From Flavobacterium akiainvivens (lineage in GTDB: Bacteria > Bacteroidota > Bacteroidia > Flavobacteriales > Flavobacteriaceae): a DNA stretch of 64,000 nt. Positions within the stretch are counted from its first letter, which is position 1, and the number at the start of each line of letters is the position of its first letter. The translations under genes and the position numbers were made by a program. The stretch is from positions 3,616,928-3,680,927 of the forward strand of contig NZ_LIYD01000005.1 of the NCBI RefSeq assembly GCF_001278115.1. Reading direction: 5' to 3'. Positions 25,401-33,973 of this stretch are shown one piece after another. The notes beneath the pieces are model-generated. The model did not search any database. It saw only the letters and a program-made list of their open reading frames with translations, and was not told the origin of the DNA.

Positions 25401-28400
25401 TGATGACCCAACTGTAGACGATGAAACATGGAACCTTAACGATAACACCCCTATAATATTAGCGCCGTTTGTAGAGCCTGAAAACTACCAGGTATTTTAC
25501 TACACTAATATGGCCGATATTGAAAACGGTGAGCCGGGTATATGGCCCGAAACCAACTTTAACCCGCCGGGTAATGCCGAGTGTTATACCATGTATGCAA
25601 TGATACAGGATATGCAAACCCTGTGTTATATTGTAAAAGAATTCCAGATTTGTAAAAACCCTGAGCCGGTTGCAGGCCAGCCTGAAGATGTACCGGTGTG
25701 TGACGAAGATAATGACGGCGTTGCAATATTTGACCTTACTACCCAGGAAAGTATAATATTTAATGGTTTTGATCCTGATATTTATGGGGTTTCATACTAT
25801 ACTACCGCTGCCGGTGCAGCCGATATAGAAAACAATACAGACCAGATTACTGAACCTACAGCGTTTCAAAGTGCAGGGCAAACTATATATGTGCGCCTTG
25901 AAAACATGTTTGCACCGTGCTTTGATGTAGTAGAGTTTGATATTATAGTTACCCCGCTGCCGGTAATTGCAGAGGTTGAAGATGTAGAAGCTTGCGATGT
26001 TTACCAGCTTCCTGAGCTTACTACCGGTAACTATTTTTCTCAGCCGGGTGGTATTGGTGCTATAACTAACACTAACCTTACAACAAGCCAAACAGTTTAC
26101 ATTTATGCTATTGAAGGTATAGCGCCTAACACGTGTAGTGCTGAAACAAGCTTTGATGTAACCATATACACTAGCCCGGTTGTAGATACCCCGGCTAACA
26201 TTGCCGTGTGCGACAGCTATGTACTGCCAACATTAAACGCAGGCCAGTACTATACAGGCCCGGGCGGAACCGGAGATGTGGTTTCTGCTACTACAGAAAT
26301 TACCACAACCACAACATTATATATATATGCCGAAAGTGGTAATAATGATGATGTAGTTTGTTCAGACGAGCATACGTTTACCATAACCGTTAATTATGCC
26401 CCTGTTGTAGGCACAGCCAGCCCTATAGAGGTTTGCGATGACAACAACGATGGCTACGGTATTTTTAACATAACCCCTGCGGGAGCTGAGATCATCGGCA
26501 ACCAGACAGGTTTAGAGGTAACCTACCACAACACGATAGAAGATGCTGAGGCAGGTGAGAATGATGTAACCGGTCTTACCAACTATGTAAACACAACGGT
26601 AGATTTCCCTGATGATGCAGAAAACCCACATGTTTACGTAAGGGTGGTAACAGCAGGTACTACAACCAACTGTGCTACAGTTGTGGAGGTAGACCTTATA
26701 GTACACCCACGTCCTGAGATCCCTTCCTTAACTCCCTACATTCTTTGCGACGACAACAACTCGCCAGACGGAGTTGAGATTTTTGACCTGACTACTAAGA
26801 ACGGCGAGGCTACTTCAGACCCTGATGCAGAAGTTACATGGTATGCTACAGAAGGCGATGCCATTGCGGGCACGAGCCCATTGGCCGATGCCACGGCACA
26901 CGAGAGTGCCACGGGCGAGGTTTGGGTACGCGTTGAGAACGGCTTTGGCTGTTCAGATGTGGCCGTGCTGCAGCTGGTAGTAAACCCGCTGCCTGTAATT
27001 GCGCAGAACATGGACCCGTTTTATGCGTGTGAAGAGACCCCTGGGGTAGGCCTTTTTGATTTTGACGAGATCGACCCTGTAATCACCCAGGGCGCGGCAG
27101 GCTATTCGGTAGCGTACTATGCCACGATGGAAGATGCCGTAGCCGGCGCTGATGACAACTATTTAGTGTCGCCTTACGCCTCACCAAATGCCACAATCTA
27201 TGCGAGGGTAGAAGACGTAGCTACCGGTTGTACCATCATCAGCCCTGTAACGTTAGAAGTACTGCCTGCACCAATTGCCCCTGAATTAGCCGCCCTTGAA
27301 GAGTGCGACCCTAACAACGACGGCTTTGCGGTATTCAACCTGAGCAGCACAATAGCGTTTATCGAGTCGGCACTGGGCGGCACGGTAACGGTAACGGTAC
27401 ACGAAACCCCTGAGGATGCCGATTTTGGCACCAATGCACTAACTGCGGGCCAGATTGTAGCCTACCAGAGCGTAATGACCAATTTATACCTAAGGGTAGA
27501 ATCGAGCCAGACGGCGTGTTTTGATGTAGCCACACTGGAGCTGATCGTACACCCGGCCCCTGAGGCCACCACGCCGGACGGCCCTTATGCCCTTTGCGAC
27601 AACGGCACAAACGATACCGATGGTATCGGGGTGTTCAACATCGCACAATACAATGCGGAAGTACTGGGTACTTTAGACCCAACCCAATATACGGTAACCT
27701 ACCACAGCACGCAGGTAGCAGCCGATGCCGGCTTCCCTGTAATCGCTACCCCTGGCAGCTACAACAGCCCGAGCGCTACCGTATACATCAGGGTAACCAA
27801 CAATGCCACAGGCTGCTATGATGTAGTAGAACTGGAGCTTATTGTAAACCCGCTACCGGTAGTAACCCAGCCGCTTCCATACAGCCTGTGTGATGTAAAC
27901 AATCCGGGCGATGCCAGGGAAGAATTTGACCTGACCAGCAGGATAGACGAGATCACAGGCGGCGCATTTGGTGTGGATGTAACCTTCCACGATACATATG
28001 CTCAGGCCGTAGCCGGTACACCGTTCATTACCACCCCTGATGCCTACACCAACGTAGAGCCGGGCGTTGAAACGGTATTTGTACGTGTAACCGATGCCGA
28101 GACAGGCTGCTTCAGGATTGTGTTGTTAGACATCCGCGTAGAGCCGCTTCCGGTACTGGTAGTGCCAACAGCTGCAGAGACGACCGAGTGTGATACCGAT
28201 GGCGACGGGTATGCCACGTTTGACCTTGAAGCCCTTGTGGAAGACATGGTCAACAACGGTGTAGGCATCAGCGTAGCGTTCTATGAGAGCGAGTGGGATG
28301 CAGAGAACGGCTTTAACGCCATCCCTAACCCGCAGAGCTATGTAAACATGGTAGCCTATGAGCAGGAAATTTATGTAGTAGCCACCAACGATGAGACCGG

Positions 28401-30720
28401 CTGCCTTAGCGCCCCTTATGCCATCACGCTATATGTAACCGCCGCACCACAGGCCCCTGACTTAGAGGATATGGAGCTGTGCGACGATACCGACAGTAAC
28501 AACCAGAATGCACAGACCTTTATCGACCTTACGGTATACGAAGACTTTATCTACGAAGAGACAGGGGCAGAAGAAGGCACCCTGACGATAGAATACTTTG
28601 CCAGTGAGGCGGCGGCCAACAACGGCGCCCCAAGGATCACCACCCCTGCACACTACAACGGCAGCAATGGCCAGGTAATCTGGGTGAGGGTAGAGCTTAC
28701 CGGCACGGAGTGTTACAGCCTGAGCAGCTTTGAGCTGATCATCAACACGCCATGGCAGCTAACCCGCCCAAGTATGCTTGTGTTGTGTGATGAGGAATTA
28801 CCGAACAACAACAGCACGAGCTTTGACCTTACGGTTAAGGAAGCCGAGATACTGGGCCCAATGGGCGTAGGCGTGGGCAACGTGGTTAGCTACCACCACA
28901 GCCAGGCCGATGCACAGACAGGCGAGGCTCCAATCACCCCGGCAACAGCCTACACCAACCAGTCTAACCCAGAAGTAATCTTTGTAAGGGTAGTAACCCC
29001 TGACGGCTGCAGGAGCTATACATCGCTAACGATAAAAGTCCTTCCGCTTCCAACGCCAAACTTCAGCCCTGATGCCTTAGAGCTGTGTGATGAGAACGCT
29101 ACGGGAGACGGATTAGAGGAATTTGACCTTACAGAAGCCGAGGACGACATAGCCGATAACGACTTTACGGTTCACTTTGCGTACTACCCAACCCAGGCAG
29201 ACGCCATAGCCGAGCCGCCAACAAATGAGATTACAGATCCTGAAAACTACGTAAGCGGTACGGGCAGCGTATGGGTAAGGGTAATGGCCAACACCACCAA
29301 TGCCAACGACCCTGTATGCTACCAGTTGGTAGAGCTACCGCTGATTGTACACCCGCTACCGGCACAGGGAGCAGTAGCCCCTTATGCCATATGCGAGCAG
29401 AATACAGATGGCTTTGCCCAGTTTGACTTCAACACCCATATGGATGAGATTTTGGGCCCTGATGTAGACCCGGCAGATTATGGCGACTACACCGTTAGGT
29501 TCAGCTACAACGGTACCCCGGTACCGTATATCTACACCAATGTAGTGGCAGGCAACCAGACCATAGATGTATATGTAGAGTATGAGCCAACAGGCTGTAA
29601 CACCACGGTACAGCTACAGCTACTGGTAGAAGAGCAGGCCATAGCAGGCGATGTTACGACCCCTGACTTTGATGTGTGCGATACCGATGGCGACAACGAC
29701 GGGCAGTTCATCATCGACCTTACGCAGGCCGATGCCGATATCATCGGCAGCCAGGACCCGGCAATACATACTGTAACCTACTACACCAGCGAACAGGATG
29801 CTATAGACGGCACCAATGCGATAGCCACCCCGGCTACGTTTGATGCCACCACGCAAACCATCTGGGCCAGGATAGTAAACACATCAACAGTAAGCGGCTG
29901 TCCTGACTTTACAAGCTTTGAAGTAGTTATTGAGCTGCTACCTGAGCCTGTAATTGCAACAGAAGGCGACAACCACACGATATGTGTAGACTTTGTAACC
30001 GGAGAAGTACTAAGGCCACTTACGCTACAGAGCGGTGTGGCACCAAACGGCCACATTTACGACTGGTACCTTGACGGTGTGCTTGTTGAATCGAACGGCG
30101 ACGGCTACTATGTGGCAGAAGCCCCGGGTACGTACACTGTAATTGTAACCGGCCCTGCACCAAACGGATGTGTGTCAGACCCGTCAGAAGGCTTTGAAGT
30201 AATCCAGTCAGGCCCTGCCAGCCCAATAGGCGATGGCTTTGTGGTAAGCAACGCCTTTGGCGAGAACCAGACCATTACGGTATTGGTAGAAGGCTACGGG
30301 CAGTACCAGTACAGCCTTTACCCTGAAGGCCCATGGCAAAACTCGAATGTATTTACCGATGTAGCCCCTGGCGAGCATACGGTATACATTATGGATACAA
30401 CTGCCGATGGCTGTAACGACCCAATCAGTGTGGTAGCGAATGTGAGTGTGATCAACTACCCGCATTACTTCACGCCAAACGGTGATGGATACAACGACAC
30501 CTGGAACATCATTGGGCTACAGGCCGAAGGCTACCAGGCTATCATTTACATCTTCGACCGCTACGGCAAGCTGCTGAAACAAATCAGCCCTGACGGCGAA
30601 GGATGGGACGGTACCTTTAACGGCAACGCAGTACCTGCGGACGACTACTGGTTTACAGTAGAGTTTACCGAAGGCCAGTACCGAAGGACGGTTAAAGCCC
30701 ACTTTGCACTGAAGAGGTAG
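22432..30720 (+). CDS. giant T9SS type B substrate, adhesin-like, with DUF11, choice-of-anchor L and repeated Ig-like modules
   Basis: A 2,762-residue secreted protein with signal peptide (MRKLLLLLLLLLGTVSTVFAQ). Residues about 22-620 are five DUF11 repeats with the TNNGP motif. Residues about 625-895 are a choice-of-anchor L domain (FASEEYDNCN, SHNSAVFIEAG). After one Ig-like domain, about fourteen long modules (90-105 residues) and two short ones run from about 985 to 2505, most opening with a Cys-Asp loop such as CDDNNDG or CDTDGDG followed by F(D/N)L. The last 90 residues form the gliding-motility-associated type B domain (PHYFTPNGDGYNDTW). Family knowledge: such substrates are T9SS-exported surface adhesins, like SprB. 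The downstream PorP/SprF gene fits that pairing. Codon use changes midway. Confidence 0.93.
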   Translation: MRKLLLLLLLLLGTVSTVFAQSNITVFSSNPEMVYEDGETMSFTIIITNNGPDAASNVQTYFPIPSGITIPPGVTKFWWTGSNGTSGTNSQLSNTVPSLAVNQTITYTINVKIPNGYTQEIPPPVVTWRTQSDIEIINTDNQATYTPGSTVQYTVTVINHGPEATTTGVQVSNAIPAGVTNYEWTDLDGSTYNFAMIANTGILAVGQEVTYAISFDVPETFTGNLTNAVTYIANVTDPTPACTQCSDTDVPATGADIQIVTTDGNLTYTAGEDSVYTVTVTNNGPQAATNVNVSVPLPAGITDFTWTGSNTTSGTGALSDVIATLANGASVTYTITVGVPAGHTGALTLTASSTSTPADPDPSCTQCSDTDYDVTSADLAITKSLESGATYTAGNNAVYTITVTNEGPSAAQNVVVADLVPVGLSATGAYWVSSNGGFGTGNLNNTIDLLLADETVTYTFTIPVSSGFDQETDIVNTATVTSDTPDPVATNNTATHTATPNPQANLVTVKTNYQSSYIVETTTTYTITVSNPGPSDAYNVVVNDPKPYHIQIMTWAGNGTGGSGSLNNVIPVIPAGESVTYTVNLFIPVDYASFVGSLTNTVTVTSTTPDPVPGCTTCTDTDTPAGNFVTTSTDQYTIPELIEDVLIDVNCVGIDNVTWSTGSNFGSFNGIAYFNRNNAAFPIQEGVVLTCGNAVPSQDVPGVDGPNTTLLVNGVANGWPGDTELLAYAPGENRDATWIKFNFTPVSDSFSFNYLFASEEYDNCNFQCNYSDVFAFILTDLENPTDVQNLAVLPTTPPVNVLVTTVHPATPCGCAAANVDFFGQYNLGTDAATAPINFNGQTAVLTAVGTVVPNNQYSIKLVIANGNDNSHNSAVFIEAGSFDIGQPQLPGDITLENQALLLCHGETHELAASIGNPDMLVKWKKDGEWIMEEDGITFVQNDTITVSQPGTYTVMGYFESSPDCFLEDDIIIDYYPEILAAEPENLYACDDDPTVDDETWNLNDNTPIILAPFVEPENYQVFYYTNMADIENGEPGIWPETNFNPPGNAECYTMYAMIQDMQTLCYIVKEFQICKNPEPVAGQPEDVPVCDEDNDGVAIFDLTTQESIIFNGFDPDIYGVSYYTTAAGAADIENNTDQITEPTAFQSAGQTIYVRLENMFAPCFDVVEFDIIVTPLPVIAEVEDVEACDVYQLPELTTGNYFSQPGGIGAITNTNLTTSQTVYIYAIEGIAPNTCSAETSFDVTIYTSPVVDTPANIAVCDSYVLPTLNAGQYYTGPGGTGDVVSATTEITTTTTLYIYAESGNNDDVVCSDEHTFTITVNYAPVVGTASPIEVCDDNNDGYGIFNITPAGAEIIGNQTGLEVTYHNTIEDAEAGENDVTGLTNYVNTTVDFPDDAENPHVYVRVVTAGTTTNCATVVEVDLIVHPRPEIPSLTPYILCDDNNSPDGVEIFDLTTKNGEATSDPDAEVTWYATEGDAIAGTSPLADATAHESATGEVWVRVENGFGCSDVAVLQLVVNPLPVIAQNMDPFYACEETPGVGLFDFDEIDPVITQGAAGYSVAYYATMEDAVAGADDNYLVSPYASPNATIYARVEDVATGCTIISPVTLEVLPAPIAPELAALEECDPNNDGFAVFNLSSTIAFIESALGGTVTVTVHETPEDADFGTNALTAGQIVAYQSVMTNLYLRVESSQTACFDVATLELIVHPAPEATTPDGPYALCDNGTNDTDGIGVFNIAQYNAEVLGTLDPTQYTVTYHSTQVAADAGFPVIATPGSYNSPSATVYIRVTNNATGCYDVVELELIVNPLPVVTQPLPYSLCDVNNPGDAREEFDLTSRIDEITGGAFGVDVTFHDTYAQAVAGTPFITTPDAYTNVEPGVETVFVRVTDAETGCFRIVLLDIRVEPLPVLVVPTAAETTECDTDGDGYATFDLEALVEDMVNNGVGISVAFYESEWDAENGFNAIPNPQSYVNMVAYEQEIYVVATNDETGCLSAPYAITLYVTAAPQAPDLEDMELCDDTDSNNQNAQTFIDLTVYEDFIYEETGAEEGTLTIEYFASEAAANNGAPRITTPAHYNGSNGQVIWVRVELTGTECYSLSSFELIINTPWQLTRPSMLVLCDEELPNNNSTSFDLTVKEAEILGPMGVGVGNVVSYHHSQADAQTGEAPITPATAYTNQSNPEVIFVRVVTPDGCRSYTSLTIKVLPLPTPNFSPDALELCDENATGDGLEEFDLTEAEDDIADNDFTVHFAYYPTQADAIAEPPTNEITDPENYVSGTGSVWVRVMANTTNANDPVCYQLVELPLIVHPLPAQGAVAPYAICEQNTDGFAQFDFNTHMDEILGPDVDPADYGDYTVRFSYNGTPVPYIYTNVVAGNQTIDVYVEYEPTGCNTTVQLQLLVEEQAIAGDVTTPDFDVCDTDGDNDGQFIIDLTQADADIIGSQDPAIHTVTYYTSEQDAIDGTNAIATPATFDATTQTIWARIVNTSTVSGCPDFTSFEVVIELLPEPVIATEGDNHTICVDFVTGEVLRPLTLQSGVAPNGHIYDWYLDGVLVESNGDGYYVAEAPGTYTVIVTGPAPNGCVSDPSEGFEVIQSGPASPIGDGFVVSNAFGENQTITVLVEGYGQYQYSLYPEGPWQNSNVFTDVAPGEHTVYIMDTTADGCNDPISVVANVSVINYPHYFTPNGDGYNDTWNIIGLQAEGYQAIIYIFDRYGKLLKQISPDGEGWDGTFNGNAVPADDYWFTVEFTEGQYRRTVKAHFALKR

Positions 30721-30740
30721 TATTTAACATAAATAGTATA

Positions 30741-30768
30741 AAATGCTGTCAGCAATGGCAGCATTTTT
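30741..30768 (+). terminator. intrinsic terminator between the adhesin and PorP/SprF genes
   Basis: AATGCTG and CAGCATT arms are followed by a T run, 20 bases after the adhesin stop codon. It implies at least partial transcriptional separation of the two genes. Confidence 0.75.
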
Positions 30769-30949
30769 TCTAATATTATTAGGTTTTAATAACCAACCTA
30801 TAACAAAAATTTATATATTTGACCGCTATGTAAAATATAGGCATGGCGCGGCGTTATAGGTTAAAAAAAGATTTGTATTTGACATAAAACTTGCAGTAAC
30901 AGCCAGGCATCTAATAAAAAAGCATTTCTCATTAAACGACGAGGTTAAT

Positions 30950-31969
30950 ATGAATTTTAAGAAAGTTTGTTTCATTTTCGGATTGTTTTTAACCCAATTA
31001 TCTTTTGCCCAAGAGGGTATTGCGGTTTATAGCGACTATTTGTCGGATAACTATTATCTAATCCACCCATCAATGGCCGGTGCTGCAAACTGTGCCAAAT
31101 TAAGGCTTACCGCGAGGCAACAATGGTTTGGTGAAGACGATGCACCACAATTGCAAACCCTTAGTTTTAATGGGCGCCTTGGCGAAAGGTCTGGTGTGGG
31201 TATTATTGCGTTTAATGATAAAAACGGTTACCACTCTCAGGTAGGTGCTAAGGTTACTTATGCCCACCACATCATGTTTTCGCGCAGCAGCTATGACTTG
31301 AACCAGCTTTCGTTTGGTATGAGTGCAGGCCTTGTGCAAAGCAAGCTTGACGGTACTGACTTTATTTATGGTTCAGACGGCGGTATTTTCGACCCTTTTG
31401 TAACACCGGGTGTTATTACTAAAGACAGCTATTTTAATATTGACCTGGGTGCATCTTATCACTTCCTTGATTTTTATGCACACTTTACGGTTAAAAACCT
31501 TATATCAAGCAGGAGGGAACTTTACTCTGCATTTGAAAGCGACAACCTTAAAAAATACCTATTGAGCTTAGGTTATGTTTTTGGTATTGCTGATGATACA
31601 TGGCAGCTTGAGCCTTCGGTATTATTCCAGGCAGTTGATGAAACTAAAGAGAAAACCATAGACGTTAACCTTAAAGCTTATAAAGAGCTTGACTGGGGTA
31701 GGGTTTGGGGTGGCCTTTCATACAGGAGGAGCCTTGACGGTGCACAATACCAGGCTACACCGGGTGGAGCTGTTGAAGAGCAATACCTTCAGTACATAAC
31801 GCCTATAGTTGGTGTTAACTACAAAAACTTTATGTTTGCCTATACCTACTCTTACCTTACGGGAGATGTGAAATTTGATAACAGCGGTTTCCACCAGATT
31901 ACAATAGGCCTTAACCTGTTCTGCCAGCGTGAGCCTTACCACTGTAACTGTCCTGCGGTTAATAACTAA
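30950..31969 (+). CDS. type IX secretion system membrane protein PorP/SprF family
   Basis: A 339-residue outer-membrane protein with a signal peptide ending in QLSFAQ. The family N-terminus is clear: (Y)SDYLSDNYYLIHPSMAGAANCAKLRLTARQQW, with the conserved NP/HPSMAG and RQQW elements. Many amphipathic strands follow, ending with FHQITIGLNLFC and a short Cys-rich tail (CQREPYHCNCPA). Family knowledge: PorP/SprF proteins bind the T9SS type B domain and anchor or attach it to the motility or secretion machinery. The gene follows the type B adhesin after 229 bases on the same strand, so this protein is likely its dedicated partner. Confidence 0.94.
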   Translation: MNFKKVCFIFGLFLTQLSFAQEGIAVYSDYLSDNYYLIHPSMAGAANCAKLRLTARQQWFGEDDAPQLQTLSFNGRLGERSGVGIIAFNDKNGYHSQVGAKVTYAHHIMFSRSSYDLNQLSFGMSAGLVQSKLDGTDFIYGSDGGIFDPFVTPGVITKDSYFNIDLGASYHFLDFYAHFTVKNLISSRRELYSAFESDNLKKYLLSLGYVFGIADDTWQLEPSVLFQAVDETKEKTIDVNLKAYKELDWGRVWGGLSYRRSLDGAQYQATPGGAVEEQYLQYITPIVGVNYKNFMFAYTYSYLTGDVKFDNSGFHQITIGLNLFCQREPYHCNCPAVNN

Positions 31970-32001
31970 AAATAATTATTATAAAAAGATATTGTTAATT
32001 C

Positions 32002-32029
32002 AGTCCCGGTATATCCGGGACTATTTTTT
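32002..32029 (+). terminator. intrinsic terminator of the PorP/SprF gene
   Basis: Perfect 8-base arms AGTCCCGG and CCGGGACT with a 5-base loop are followed by a T run. Confidence 0.88.
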
Positions 32030-32039
32030 TTAAGATACT

Positions 32040-32549
32040 ATGTTAATAAGAGAAGTAAACGGTAAACACCCTGTAATACCACAGGATTGTTTTGTAGCAG
32101 ATAATGCTACAATAGTAGGCGATGTAACACTTGGCGAACAGTGCAGTGTTTGGTTTAACGCGGTAATAAGGGGCGATGTACACTTTATTAAAATTGGCAA
32201 TAAAGTAAATATACAGGACGGTGCTGTTATTCATTGTACCTACCAAAAGCACCCAACAGTAATTGGTAATAATGTTTCAATAGGGCATAATGCTATTGTG
32301 CACGGTTGTACAGTAGAAGACAACGTGCTGATAGGGATGGGTGCAATTGTAATGGATAACTGCGTTATAAAAAGCAATTCTATAATTGCTGCCGGTGCAG
32401 TAGTAACACAAAATACCGTGGTAGAAAGCGGTACTATTTATGCCGGTGTGCCTGCTAAAAAGGTAAAAGATATTAACGCGTCAGATTTTGCCGGCGAGAT
32501 AGACCGTATCTCTACTAACTATGTGCTGTATTCTTCTTGGTTTAAATAA
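32040..32549 (+). CDS. gamma carbonic anhydrase family protein
   Basis: A 169-residue left-handed beta-helix protein with hexapeptide repeats. The three zinc-binding histidines of the family are seen in the stretch IHCTYQK and the closely following IGHNAIVHGC. The N-terminus (NGKHPVIPQDCFVADNATIV) and the closing helix (YVLYSSWFK) are typical. Family knowledge: gamma-class carbonic anhydrases hydrate CO2, though many bacterial homologues have weak or no activity and may act as acyltransferase-like scaffolds. It begins directly after the PorP/SprF terminator and is convergent with murI, so no operon is suggested. Confidence 0.92.
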   Translation: MLIREVNGKHPVIPQDCFVADNATIVGDVTLGEQCSVWFNAVIRGDVHFIKIGNKVNIQDGAVIHCTYQKHPTVIGNNVSIGHNAIVHGCTVEDNVLIGMGAIVMDNCVIKSNSIIAAGAVVTQNTVVESGTIYAGVPAKKVKDINASDFAGEIDRISTNYVLYSSWFK

Positions 32550-32555
32550 ACCGGG

Positions 32556-33338
32556 CTAAAAGTCAAGGTGTTCTGCCGTGTATTCAGGGCCTATTATACT
32601 TTGAAGTACGGCAGGGCTGTTGTTGGCATAAAACAAAGATTCGGCAGCTTTAGGTGTTTCATTAAGCAGGTTGTGCTTGTGTAATATGCTGCGGGTTTGA
32701 CGGGCAACCGCTTCGCCTGAATCTATAATATGGACACCTTTCGGCAGTATTTCTTTAATTTGCGGAACAAGGTAAGGGTAGTGGCTGCAGCCCAGTACAA
32801 GATAGTCTATATTGGCATCAATCATAGGCTTAAGATACGTTACAAGCAGCTCTTTAATTTCCGGGCTGTTCAGTTTGCCGTCTTCAATTAAAGCAACAAG
32901 GTTATAGCCTACCTGTTCGATAATATTTACGTCTTTAAGTTCAGATACCTTTTGGGCAAAAAGTTCGCTGGTAAGCGTTCCTTTTGTGGCCAGGATGCCT
33001 ATAGAGCCTGTCTGGGTGCTTATGGCTGCCGGTTTAATTGCAGGTTCAATACCTATAAAAGGCACATCAAATGCCGCCCTTAGCTCTTTTATGGCATTTG
33101 TAGTGGCAGTATTGCAGGCCACAACAATAATCTTTGCTCCGCGGCTTAAAAGGTGGCGGGTGTTCTTAAAGCTTAACTCAATTATTTCTTCTTTGGATTT
33201 TTGCCCATAAGGTGCATTTTTACTGTCGGCCAGGTAAATGGTATCCTCATGGGGCAAAAGGGCGTGTATTTCTTTCCATATAGACGTTCCGCCTATTCCG
33301 GAATCAAATAGACCTATAGGGTTTGTTTTGGTGTGCAT
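32556..33338 (-). CDS. murI: glutamate racemase
   Basis: A 260-residue cytoplasmic enzyme that converts L-glutamate to D-glutamate for peptidoglycan. The N-terminus carries GLFDSGIGGTSIW; the two catalytic cysteines are in VVACNTATTNA (about residue 74) and LGCSHYPYL (about residue 184), and the second contains the invariant His. Length and motifs match MurI. It lies 74 bases downstream of ompH on the same strand, but a terminator lies between them, so it is either a separate unit or read-through. It is convergent with the carbonic anhydrase gene, with only 6 bases between them. Confidence 0.97.
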   Translation of the reverse strand: MHTKTNPIGLFDSGIGGTSIWKEIHALLPHEDTIYLADSKNAPYGQKSKEEIIELSFKNTRHLLSRGAKIIVVACNTATTNAIKELRAAFDVPFIGIEPAIKPAAISTQTGSIGILATKGTLTSELFAQKVSELKDVNIIEQVGYNLVALIEDGKLNSPEIKELLVTYLKPMIDANIDYLVLGCSHYPYLVPQIKEILPKGVHIIDSGEAVARQTRSILHKHNLLNETPKAAESLFYANNSPAVLQSIIGPEYTAEHLDF

Positions 33339-33350
33339 AGCACAAATATA

Positions 33351-33383
33351 AAAAAAAACAGCCCATCAATTAAAATGGGCTGT
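33351..33383 (-). terminator. intrinsic terminator of the bamA-ompH operon
   Basis: On the minus strand ACAGCCCAT and ATGGGCTGT arms are followed by eight T residues, about 30 bases after the ompH stop codon and before murI. Confidence 0.88.
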
Positions 33384-33412
33384 ACTTTATAATTTGTAAG
33401 ATTAAGCTTTAA

Positions 33413-33928
33413 TTAGAAGCCAAGTTCTTTTTTAACGTCAGCAAGAAGGTCTGGGCCATCTGCAACAAGAATACCGCTACCGGCAGATGCATCAAGCACA
33501 TACTGGTAGCCTTTAGCTTTAGCTACTTTTTGTATTGCAGCCATTACTTTATCCTGGATAGGCTTAAATATCTCTTCTCTCTTTTGCATAAGCTCTTTGC
33601 TTGCATTTTCTTCATAAGCCCTGATCCTGTTTTGCATATCTTTTACTTCCTGAACGCGTGAATTGTTTACAGCTTCAGTTACTTTGCCGGATTGTGCCTC
33701 TTCATCATACTGCTTGATTTTAGCCTGAAACTCAGCATACAGTTTGTTAAGTTCTGTGTTGTGTGCAGAATCAAGCTTTTCAAGTTGTGCAGTGGCCGTT
33801 TTCATTTCAGGCATCGCTTTCATAAGCTCCTGGGTATTGATATGTGCCACCTTAGCCTGTGCTGATGCAGATTGTATGCCAACAAACAGTAAACCGGCAA
33901 TTAGTAGAGATTTCAATTGTTTCATCAT
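33413..33928 (-). CDS. OmpH/Skp family periplasmic chaperone
   Basis: A 171-residue protein with signal peptide (MMKQLKSLLIAGLLFVGIQSASAQ). The Skp/OmpH family is recognised from AHINTQELMKAMPEMKTA and a long Lys/Glu/Gln-rich coiled-coil region (about 55-125), then a C-terminal strand segment (GYQYVLDASAGSGILVADG). Family knowledge: Skp is a trimeric periplasmic holdase for unfolded outer-membrane proteins that works with the BAM machine. Position supports this role: it is the last ompH-type gene of the bamA cluster and ends at a strong terminator. A longer paralogue is immediately upstream. Confidence 0.94.
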   Translation of the reverse strand: MMKQLKSLLIAGLLFVGIQSASAQAKVAHINTQELMKAMPEMKTATAQLEKLDSAHNTELNKLYAEFQAKIKQYDEEAQSGKVTEAVNNSRVQEVKDMQNRIRAYEENASKELMQKREEIFKPIQDKVMAAIQKVAKAKGYQYVLDASAGSGILVADGPDLLADVKKELGF

Positions 33929-33973
33929 TAAACGATTTTTATTAATTTTTGTTTTTAGTTCTTCTTTAAATAA

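Noticed and set aside
27594..27821. A 75-codon plus-strand frame inside the adhesin gene
   Set aside because: It lies in another frame of the giant gene, has a skewed Arg/Gln/Tyr-rich composition and no start context; it is a shadow of the repeat modules.
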